Assembly (NCBI RefSeq): GCF_022539315.1
Contig: NC_066316.1
Location: 25,781,245-25,845,244 of the forward strand
Source: Serinus canaria
Lineage: Eukaryota; Chordata; Aves; Passeriformes; Fringillidae
Length of the DNA stretch: 64,000 nt
Direction: 5' to 3'
Shown here: one piece after another, positions 27,301 through 39,300 of the stretch
Position numbering within the stretch: the stretch's first letter is position 1
Layout of the letters: every line of letters starts with the position of its first letter
Program-made: the position numbers and the translations under genes
The notes under the pieces: model-generated
Database searches by the model: none
The model's input: only the letters and a program-made list of their open reading frames with translations
Told to the model about the DNA's origin: nothing

Positions 27301-30300
27301 AACTTGCATGTCAATGTGCATAAAGCAATTATGCAAAATGCAGCTGCTCTTATGCGCACTGCAAAGCATATCAGATATTCTTCCGACACATTAGTTACAT
27401 ATGATTGCAGTTAAATTACTTTCATAAACATCTGCCTGGCTTGTGATGCAACCAAGGCAGTCACTGACTGAGAATATGTACACTATATTCTTAACTGCTG
27501 ACCACTTACTAAAATACTGTTTTTAAAAGAGAATGTGCACACATCTACCAAGAGTTAGCTCTTGCTCAAGAATTTTCAATACAGAAATGTTATACAGACC
27601 TTGCATATCCAGAATACCTAGAAGAACTTAAAGCCCCTACATGGCTGACTTATATGATAGTATGAAAATTCATTTATTTCATAGATATTATATTTATGCC
27701 AATAGCATTTTGCTCACATGAACCACAAGTCAAGAAATTGATTCATAAACTCTAGCTACAAGTGTTGAAAATCCAGGAACTACAGAAGTGACACACAAAA
27801 GAATAATGAAAGGATTCTGCATATGGTAAAGGAAAAGTGACTCTTGCCTTAATTTTAAAAGGAGATTATTATAAAATTCATATGCATGTTAATTCAAATA
27901 TCCTACATGTCATAATGAAAACTTAAGCAAAGGAATAATGCACATGGAATTAAAGATACTTCCCAACAGAATGCCTGTACAAAATTCCTTTTCCCTAATA
28001 AATGGTACTACAAGTATATATAGGTAAACCCCCTCAAACATAACAGACCACACAGCATTTTCTTTGAATTTTAAATTCAGCAACACAGCAGCCTACTGGC
28101 AATGATATCAAATTATCTGAATTACATGAATTAAAAATACTTCAGTATTCAACAACCGCCCTGCAACTCACCTGAGATATACTGGAAGGCACAGCAAAAT
28201 AATGCTGTTTTGATGTGAAAACATGTTCCACTTCAGCACAAGAGCTGAGACTGCACCTATCATGCTCTGAATAGCTATCTTGTCAAACAGACTTTAGAAC
28301 AAACTAATTCATAAGCATATTCCAACATATAGCCACTTCATCTCTGATGTGCCCATAAAACACAGCTGCTGTTCCCAGAGATCATGACATGATGTCTAGC
28401 TGATGAAAAGAGACTTAGCTAAATGAAGAAAACATATTTGTTCATTACTGCTCTAAGATCACTTCAGTAATTGCACGTGCGTGAGCACTTCCAGACATGT
28501 ATGCGCAGCTGTGAATTGCGTACACAGGTCATAGAACACATATAAATATCATAACTTGGTTCATCTGAAGCCCAAGCATAGCTTACTTTTCAAGGTGAAC
28601 TGTAATCAGAGGGGCATGAAGGGCAGCAGTTTGCACCGTCCCCAGGTTTGCAATGGCATCATGTAATCGATTCACTGTTTCAACTTCACCTCGCATGGCA
28701 GCAGCATTAAGAATGCGGAGAAAAGATGCAACTGTTCTGCCTGAGATAGGAACATCCTTCTCTTTCATCTCCGTTAGAATGTTAATAGCATCTACAATGA
28801 AACAACACAAAAGACCCTTAGGTAATTTCATGTAGGGAAAACAAACTGCTATTAAAACAGCATTTCAAACCCAGCAGGAATGTAAATTCTGGTGTATAAT
28901 GCCGATTTCAAGTTAATTACTACTTGCATTTCTAAACGAGACTACAATTATAAATCCACAATAGCATGGTTTTATCATTTTCCTGCAACTTTGACTACAA
29001 ATTATAGATAGGAACTGTGTGCCCACTCTGCACCACATAACCCTGTACAGCCTGCCCTATAGCTGCAAGATTCTACTAAATGGATGCTTTTATCGTTCAA
29101 TGCTAACATCTGCTAAATCACTCCATTGTTTCTTCAGCAGATGGCTTGTCACGAGGCCAGATAATAAAGATATGTTTACACTGTATATACAGCCAGACTA
29201 ATGGTCTGATACCGATAGGGCCTGTTTGCTGTGTCGATACTAATTAGCCAAGGAGAGCCAATGAAAGCTTTCTAACAGACTGCATGTTAAAACATTAGGT
29301 TCATTAAGCTTCATTAGTAAGGCGGAAACAAACATTTTTGTATATGGAATAAGTGCGTTTTTATAATGTTCTTAATTACTGCATAGACAGAATGTTTTGA
29401 CCACTTTACATTTGGCTACATTTCTGAATTATTTTATTTTCTGAGGGAAATTTATAGTCTTAAAAGCAAGCTCATATTTTCAAACTGCTTATTGTAGAGG
29501 TGGACATGATCTGATTTATTATGGTTTGGACAACATCAGCTTTGTTTATTATTTTTCTAACAGTAGGCTTAATAAAAGGCCAAGACAAATTTCAAAGGAA
29601 GATCCTTCATGAAAAAAACTGTTTTAGCTTTTTTGTGTTATTTTACAGTGTTTTAAATAAAACCATTACATTTTGTGTCTAGGCTTAGACCATGTTTTAT
29701 AATGTTAGTGTAGTTGTTACTCTACAAAATCATAAAACTCAATATTCAGAATCGTCTTTCAAAGCTAATGACTAGTCTAGAGTTCTTTTCAAAGATCAAT
29801 CAGACCATGTAAGCCACAGAATTATATTAGACTAAATTACAAAAATGAAAGCGCTAGCAGCTTAATGCAAACATCTAGAACTATGAAGTAAGCAGTTTGC
29901 AGAACACTCATTAAAAAGCCAAAATTTGTAGGCAATTTACAGATTGAATATAAAATTCAATAGCAAACACAGAAAAGAACAGTAACAGAAAAATGTATAC
30001 TTTATGAAAAGTTAAATTTTTTTTGCAGTACTTGGCTCTTATGAGAGGGTTATGTTTATAGGTTTTATGCTCAGCCTTCAGACCTTCTTAAGCAAAAACA
30101 AAGCCATTAGTCTAGGCACATACGCAATTTGTGCCATAAGTCATGATCTTCAAACTCAATCCAAACAGCAATGCTAATAAAAACTAGCTGCAGAAATGCA
30201 AAAAGCACTGAGCTGTGCAAATGTAAATGACAAGCTTGCCAATCCATTAAAACTAATGGCCTGCACTGTCCAAGCATCTCTGGTTGAATTCACATGCAAA

Positions 30301-33300
30301 TTTGTATGCAAAATGTTCAAGCACTTTTCAGGACATGATATACCATTAATATCAAGTCACATTTTTATTCTCGAGGCAAGATACCTTTATTATATAGCAG
30401 AAACACACAATGAAAGCAAATGGATTACCTTCCAGTCTACCATGCTTTTCTAAGACTTCTATCAGTGCTACGTACTTTCCACTGTCAAGAGCAACAGGTG
30501 AATTCTTAGGGAAGCTGGAAATTAAAGCATTAAGAATTGTATCAACAGAGGCTCACATTTCATAGCTTCTGCTTAAAGATTTATTTTTAAAAGTACATAA
30601 CACAGCAACAGCACTAGGAGCTAAAAATGATAGTAAGTCTTAAAGGAAAAATCTGATAGAATTGAAAAGATGCATCATTAGAACATGATTTAAAAAAATG
30701 ATCCACGCACCTTCCCACCCTAAAAAGCCAAAAGTTATGTCTCTGAGAAAGAGTCAGATGGTTTAATTATCTGGTAGTTATTGCATAAAATAGGGTATTT
30801 TCCAGAAGCCAGGGAAGAAAACAGTGCAGATGACTGGAACAGGGCTATATTCTTTTTTGACAGAGAGACTGAAACTATTCACCTAAGTTAAAGCCACTAT
30901 TTTGAAGTTTCTGCTGTGTGTTGTTTCTTTTCTCTGGAAGTACTAAAAGTTAATTCCTTCACCGTTGCTTTGTATAACAATCCAAAAAGACACGTTTTTG
31001 CAATATGAGGCAGATCAGTAAAAATGTGTTACTGCAGTGAAACTCCAGCAGAAGACTGAATTTCACTTCCTGCAAACTCACACTAGGGACTATGTGAGAG
31101 CAGAACTGCAGTCAAAGCCAATACACAACCCTTATTTGTAGAGGGGCAAAATTCTTTACATTCACAGCTCAATCATTTCACATAATTTCTAACACTTACA
31201 AGGTGTAATGAGCACCTGCCTGCCAACCTGCTGTAAAACCTAAGCAAGTACTTTGTGGGTGTATGTGAGAGAGAAACCCTGAAAGTCACATTTAACTTAG
31301 TTTTCGATTCACTATAGCACCAGACCAGAAGGAGCCTTTTGAGGGAAAAAAGAAAGGGGCAAATAAAAGGATCATCTGTAAGAATTTGCTCCGGGCTAAG
31401 TCATGCATGGCATGTTTTAGCTGGGAGGTAACTTTTACTGCCAAGTTTCAAAGAACTGAATGTAAAAATTTAAAATAGAATGCTTGTTGACAGTCTTAAA
31501 GTAACCTTAAAGTACTAATATACTATATGCACTACTCAAACACTGCTATTGTAAAAACAATATAAGTGCCCTGCACTCTAAACACATTCTAGGTGCTTTG
31601 TAACACACAATACAGGTGCCCATCTTTAAATGTAAATGAGGCCAAAATTCAATTTAGACACTATGCCTGTTTAAAATAAAATATCTTATGTAGCAATCTG
31701 CATTTTTCAAGGAAAAAAAAAAAGAAAAAAAAAGAAAAAAAGGAAAAAAAGAAATGACTGACCACACAAAGTAGCTGCTTCTAATGTTCAATTACACAAA
31801 GCAAATTTTTTGTTTCCAAAAACCACACCCATGACTGTTTTAAATGCACATACATTGTTGGGGAAAACTAATTAAAAATGGATGAGGGGGTTAATACTCA
31901 ACCTACTTAATTCAACAAGGTCTGTGTATCAGCATAAATCTCTGTGACATGTTTCAGTGCCGGTGTACTTACACTTTTTCTTTCAGGTTCATTGCCTCTT
32001 CTACATTATCATGTCGACAGCACAAATTTATTAAGGCTGCATAGCCACCGACAACCATGTCCGGTTCGTATTTGGCTTTCACTTCAAGGGCTTTTTGCAT
32101 ATTCTAAAAAAGGAACAAAGCAAAGATGTGAACGAGAGGAAAAGTCAATCTGACATTATGAATCTTATACATTCAGTGTGCAGTTACATGACTGCTTTAG
32201 TGCTTTTAGTAGTGTAGGATCACATATGAAAACACAGTGCTGTAATGCTTCAGGAAATTTTAAGAGCGAAAGCTGTTTTGCAAGCATTATTTTTGTAGAA
32301 CACCTTTTACATTAATTTGAGAATAGACTTCTAAATAAATTTTCTTGCTTTGCATTTATATTTCTTGTATTTTTTAATGTAAGGGACGTCTTTTTTTTTT
32401 TTTAATCCCAATAATGAACATAATTAACCCATATTCTAAAACAGTTCCTATTTATTTGGAATTCATAACCATTTTCACCCGCTACACTGCCAAACACATA
32501 ACAAAACTACTTTCTAAAGAATAAGAAACTACTTATTAATTCCATAGAAAGCTTATTTTTCTATAAATTCTTATTCATACATTTGAACACTTTGAACTTG
32601 CAATGGTGTTTGCATCTAGGCTTATTTCATATGCAAAACTGTAGGGATACACAGCCGCGATACTCAACTCTTTCTAAATTGTGTTCGTAGCAGCAGAGAA
32701 TATTGTGCTATCACCTGCACAACTGTTACTGTTCCTATATATCCAGCTTTATAGGCAGGATCATATTGAAGAAGAAACCGAACAAAAGTGTGGTGATACC
32801 CCACAAATTACAGACACACACTAAATGAATGTAAACTACAGCTGGACGCCTGCCGAATGAAGGCAAGAGACCCTTTATCTCAGAAGAGCTTTCCTCCTGC
32901 AGGAAAATGGAATTTCAATCCCTGCATTAACAACCTAGTAATATTTGAATTGCAAATGACTAGTGCATGTATCAGTTGCTTGACAATCTAGATATAAGAG
33001 ACCGGAGCCATGGCTTGAAAGGACATTTGGCATGTATGATAAACCTATCACAGCTGTTACTATCATTCACTTTGCAGATTATTGTAAACAAACTTCAGCA
33101 ACCCCAAAACATGCCATTCAAGGTGTTGCTGAAATTAGTTAACCTTTTGATTTAATTGCTTTTTGCACTTATGTTTGATTTATAAGCATCAAACCATGAA
33201 ACCTGAAGCACTGCACTTGTCTTTGCTTAACTGTGTCTTTCCATAACACAGTCATTTATGTCCCTTTAAAAATATAGCTATGTGTTTCCAATTATCTCTG

Positions 33301-36300
33301 CATTGCTTAAGATACCTCTTCTTCACAAAGAGCATGTATGAGTTGTTTCAAGACATCTGTAATAGGCTGGTTTTCAGCTTTTCGCTTTTCTAGTTTCTTC
33401 TCCAAAGCAGACACGTCAGATTTAGCACTCTAAATGGAGGTAAGAGAAAGAATGTCAATTGTGAAAACATCCTTCCCTGAACAACTTGTCGGATCACTTT
33501 AATAAAAGACAGACAAAATAATCCTTTTCTTTCATACTCAAAGAAATTTTTTAATCATTTAAGGTGCTTTTATCTGTTTAAATAGTACATACTAATTGAA
33601 GACTTGAGTCAGAATACAGTAAGAAAAACAAACCCAACATTAAGTCACATATCTACAAAGGTCAACATTACTATTTCTCTCACACTCAGTTCTTTGTGTT
33701 CAGGGAAGTAGGGAATACAAGCCTGTTTCTTTTTCCATCTCCACTTTGCTCAGATCAGAAATGTAAAGACTTGACACTCGACCATTACAAGCAGTATGGA
33801 TTTATATGGTTCCTGCCACTCAAGTGGATCACTGTAATTTACAAGCATGAATTAAGCCTCACACCACTACTGTTAACTAACTAGAACTTTCAAAAAAAAA
33901 ATCTACCAGGCAGGGAAACTGAGGCATAAGACCTCAGCCAACTCCAAGGTCAAGTATCAGGTCTATATGAAAATCTGGATAGCCTTTACTCCTTCTCTGA
34001 AAAGTAACCTCTGAACTTCAAATGGTAGATTTAAATAACGTTAATATACTTCCATGACCTGAAAGCCAGTGATTACACTTCATCTAAACCCCATATCCAA
34101 ACAGTATTATTACAGTAAGAACAAGCACAGCTATCTGTGAATTTACTTACTTCTGGAATGTTGTCTGTAGACGGGGATGTTTTATGACACAGTAACCTTA
34201 CATCCTGAAATTCAGTAAGACAAAAAATATCACTGATCTTCCCCCAAAGTTCAATCTCTAAGTAAGCATACTGTACTCAAAAGGTTCAAGGTAATTATAT
34301 AATAGCAATGGTAAAAAAAGCTGTGTTCTGCAGCATTATTGCACTGACTTGAAACAGCACTTATTAAATGTATCCCTTTCACATTAGAAATGAAACCAGC
34401 TACAACAGTGAAAAATCATAGAAAGGTTAAAAGGCTTACATATAATCACTGCATGAAGATATTTATTTTGCAAAGGAGAATATATTCAGAGATTTTTTTT
34501 TAGATTCAAAGTAATTGCTATAGAACCACAGACCTTAATTAATTCAGGAACTTGAGAGGAGTCCAGCAGTCTGCAAATGCCGCTGTAGTGGCTGGTAGGG
34601 ATAACTATATTCTGTACCAAGAGGTGGGGAAAAAAAATTATATGAGTTTTGAAACAGAACCAAACTGAAATTTGTCTAACAGAAATTATCTCAGACGTAA
34701 TTCAAGTCTCCAGCTCTTGCATGTCATTGAGAAGTGGTCTGGTTGTACTTAAAAGCAGCAATTTCAAACCTAATAGATACATGTCAGGCAGGACAGGCAT
34801 TATGTAGCAAAAAATGAAATGGTACCATCTTCTTCAGCTGATGGAAGTATTGTCTCAAACGCTCCTCCTTGGCCTGTACCTCTGAGTCAGTCATGCTGTC
34901 AATCAAGTGATAAAGAAAATAGCCAACAGCTTCTGTGGAAAAAAACAAGAGAAAGCATTCCACTAAAATTACCGAGACTGTCATGTTATCAAGATTAATT
35001 TATAAGAAATCATTTTGGTGTGAGATGTCACCCTGATGAGAGGCTCTGAAATGGCAACAATGATCACTGAGGCATAGAGATTATGTGGTTTGGGAGCACA
35101 TATCTAACTGGTGAGTGAAAGGAATATTAATTATTTTCAGACCTAGTGACAGCTTTTCAGTACAGAATCTTACTTCAATCTATTTTTTTCCACTACCGTG
35201 TGACAGAAGTGGTACTGCCCAAGGCCTTCCCCCCCTTTCCTGCCTGCTACCCCAAATAGTTGCCACAAATATTTTGTCATTGCTCAAAAGAAAAAACAGA
35301 TTTCTAACACTTTGCATATTTATTCTGTACATTTTATCCATTATATTCCATTACCAAGCTACATTAAGTATTGTAATATTATTATAAAAGCATACAAAAA
35401 TATTTTAAGCATTCGAGCAAGTAACACTGAAGAAACTGCCTGTTAGCCAATGAAAATTAAGATGAACAGATTTCATCAAATTATGCTAAGTTTCTGATCT
35501 ATGCAGTCCAAAAATATGTGGGGCCCTGTACCTCTTCCCAGAACAGGAAGAGTATTAAGTACTGCCTCCTCAAAGGTTAGCTGTCCCCATACCTCCTTGC
35601 CCCTCTAGCTCTGAAAGGAGGGGGGAAAACCAAACCTTAAAAAAAAAAAAATTTAAACAAAAAAAGTATACTTATTTCAAGGTAGAAGATTTGGGATATT
35701 AAGTACTATTCTGCCTCACAAAATCAGTACCTTTACTACTAAATGTAAAGGCAGGTTGAAAAACTGCTTTTTTTAAAAAGTATTTAAGCACTGATACTGT
35801 ACTCCTCCATTTTGATCTATAAATTTAGAAAAATAAATCATTATCAGTAAGATTTGTTTATCATTCTAAAAAAAAAAACAAAACCCTTGTGGATCTCAGA
35901 ATATGCTTTGATTATTTGAATCAGGATTTTACCCACCATGTTTTCAAATTTCACTTTCAAAAAGAAGCAATCAGTGTTTACTGTTGTAATCCCTCAAACC
36001 CATCATTACACAGAAGAACGGATTTGTGGATAAGTTACAATCATAGAAATTGAAACTCTACCAGTTGGTCCTGGAGGCGTCAGGCAATAACGTTCATCCT
36101 TGTACAACAGTTCTGTTATCTGGTGAGACAGAATAATCGTACATTGCAGCCAAAAGAAGCAAGCAAGGACAAATAGTATCTGAAATTGAATTCTCAAAAT
36201 AATAAAGCATCTCTCTGTTAAAGTATTATTCTTTACCACATCATAGTCATTCCCTAAGAAACACAAAGGGGTTTTTTTTGGTAAATAATAGGGTTTTCTT

Positions 36301-39300
36301 GGAAAAATATTCCATCAGAAATGCTTTCTGAAGTATAGCATTAAGACAGGGAACACTAGCATTCTGTTTATATATCGTTCTACAGGAAGTTAGCTATCCT
36401 AAGACACTGCTTAACGTGTGTCACTCCCGAAGATGCTACAATTATGTTCTGATTTACCAAAAGGCTGAAATTGTCCTAAAAAGCTTCTTATTTTTTAGAT
36501 CTGAAAGAAGCAAATACAAGAAAATAATAAAGGAACAACATTTATCATGCTCTGGTAGAGTTAAGGTAACTAGTACAGCTAGTTACTAAATAAGTGCAAT
36601 TTGAACAAATTGACAAAACATGTGTTCATAAAAATTAATTACAACTACATTTAGCACTCGTTTAATCCATCATGCAAACCAAAGAAATATATAGATTTTA
36701 CCTCCTCTGAAAGAAAAGAAGCATTTACCCAAAAGCCCCCCACATCTTACCTACAAATGCTTTAACTCAAACAACATCACTTTAAAAATCATTTGAGTCT
36801 TGTTAAGGAAATTAAATAATTTTTATGAAATAAATCTTTAGTTAAAAACCGAAATTGTGCTTTGAGAATTTTTGTTTTATCTCCCATGATTCTAGAATAC
36901 AATCTTAAAGAAGTCAGAAGGAGATGCATTCTCACTGCCGAAGTGCTGTGGTTTAAGTAATGACAAAAGAAAAGGAACCCTCACCTTCAACTGTTGATGA
37001 AAATGGATAAATAAAGACAGAAAATATCAAATGTGCACCTGAATATCTTATCTATTACTTTTCCACCAACACCATGGACAGTGTTCACAGTGAAACTACA
37101 GCATTTTTCTGCCCTTTTCCCCTCATCTTCCTATGACAAATCAATACACACTGCAATAAAATCCAAAGAAGTCATAACAATTCTTCTGAATTAAATATCA
37201 GAATACCAAAAGCAATGAATTACAGAAAAAACGTGTAATATTATTTCTGTTTCTAAGTGTCTATTTACTTCCCAAGTGAATAGACACTTAGAAACAGAAA
37301 TAATATTACACATTTTTCTTATTTTAGAAGTTCAATGCATGTATTTACTCCTAAACTTAGTGAAGACAACAAAATTTATTTTTCTTCCATTGTGATGAAG
37401 AAAGAAATTAACTCTAGATATTACTTCACATGCAGACCACTATTACTTCAGCTCTCTGTCCTGCAAAATTATTTTCATAATGGGACCAATAAGAGATCCC
37501 CTTTTTTGTTTCCCTGCTCTCCCTTTTTTTTTTAAATGCAAAAAAGGAAAGGCTGCACACAAAAATATCCTCTCACCAGAATAATCACATAGCAGTAAAA
37601 GGTAGTAAAATGTAAAAAAAAAATCCTGAACTGATTTTATGCAAATCATTGATCAGAGACTTTCCAAATCTCAAGTTCCATTTCATTCCAAGATTTCTTT
37701 GTAAAATCTAAAATGTACTTTTATTCATCAGCAGCTACAGTACTGAAGAATAGCAATAAAAAGCACAGCACATCCCTTCCTAAATTCTGAAACCACATCC
37801 AAAGCAGTTATCTTCCAATATCTCCCCTATTGTAATACTGTGCAAAATGTAACAACCAAGTTAAAGCTATATTGCAGTGTCTTTCTAATAAAGCCCTAAC
37901 ACAGGGTCGAGCAAGATGATCAGTAATTTCCCTTTGAGTTCATCCAGGTAATTTCTTTTATCTGGCTTTGACTTCAATGCTTTTTGTGACAGAACAGAAA
38001 CTCTGAAAAACTAAGTCTGCCTTACTATTTTGTTAGCACTAGTGTGAGGACAGGGAGAAAGTTTAAGGAGGGCAGGAAAGTGAATTGATGTCTGATAGCA
38101 CAGCCATGGCAGACTTTGGTCCAGAAGCTATAACCACTTTCAGCAGTAACTACATTGACCTAGAAACTGCAGTAGAATAAGCTAAATGACATGGTAATAC
38201 CACACTTGATTTTTCACAATTCCACTTAACTGTCTGATTTGAAAACTCAGTTTGATACACTTGTCTGATCTGCCACTGACAGGAGTCAAGCTCAAATTAG
38301 CAGGTCTACCATTTTCAGTCTCAGAATTCAGATTTACAATAATGCACCATAAACATGCAATGCCTAAAGAATCTTGATTTTATTTACAGTTTTATCTCCA
38401 CTTACCTTGCTCCATAGATGTACATCATCTGAGCTGAAGAGGGCAGCAAAGGATAACAAAAGCAACAAAATTATTTTATTCTTGTAGCTTTCTTTAAAAC
38501 AACACAGAACATTAACACTGAGGATCTTATTTAGATGAAATTAAAATACAATAATTGCCACATACTGTTTAAACCAATTTTTTACAGAATAACTTTAGGG
38601 CTTTTTAATATACTCAATATGGTCATAATTTCTGCGAAAAAACTTAAAACAATCCAACATTCCAAATAGATAACTAGAAAGTGTTTTAGTTTTGATCTTA
38701 GTTGGATTTTTTTAACATATCCTAATTGTATTTTTTTGTTTTATACTTCTCTATTTAGCATTTCAAGAAAATAAGCTTCACTCAAGCTGCACTTTACACA
38801 GAAAGCACTTGATACATGGAATTTGCTAGGAAAAAAAAATCTAACTCTCCTGTGCATTAGCCCTTTTATACACCAAGATAACTACAGGCAGCTCTTAATG
38901 CATTTATTCTATGCAAAAAAAGAAAGTAATCAAATCTCTTAAGGTATAATGGTCATTATAGTGAGAGAAACACATAACATTTTAAAAAGTAGCAAACAAA
39001 ACATAGTTTCTCCCCTCATAGACTGAAAGAGAACTTGAGGAAGAACATTCTCTACACATCATGAGGTAACAAGCAAAAATCATGTCAACCAGTTCACCAA
39101 AGTATAAAACCCCTGTCATCTTAATGTAAACCAGCTGTCTCAAGTATTAAAAACCTGACATTTTCCTGTAATTCACAGAACTTCAAAATTCTCATTAGAA
39201 GAAATGAGTTTTCAAGAATTGTAACTTTTCAACAACTATAAAACAGCATTAATACAGGCAAGGGTAAGAGAACAAAAACTTATTACATGATTTTATCTTC

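Noticed and set aside
37227..37317. Reading the long palindrome as a miRNA gene
   Set aside because: A 3-nt loop and an almost mismatch-free stem do not resemble a typical pre-miRNA, and no conservation can be judged here.
38406..38428. Shorter 23-nt version of the microexon using the inner AG
   Set aside because: It gives the wrong phase and an immediate TGA, so it cannot be the main coding form.
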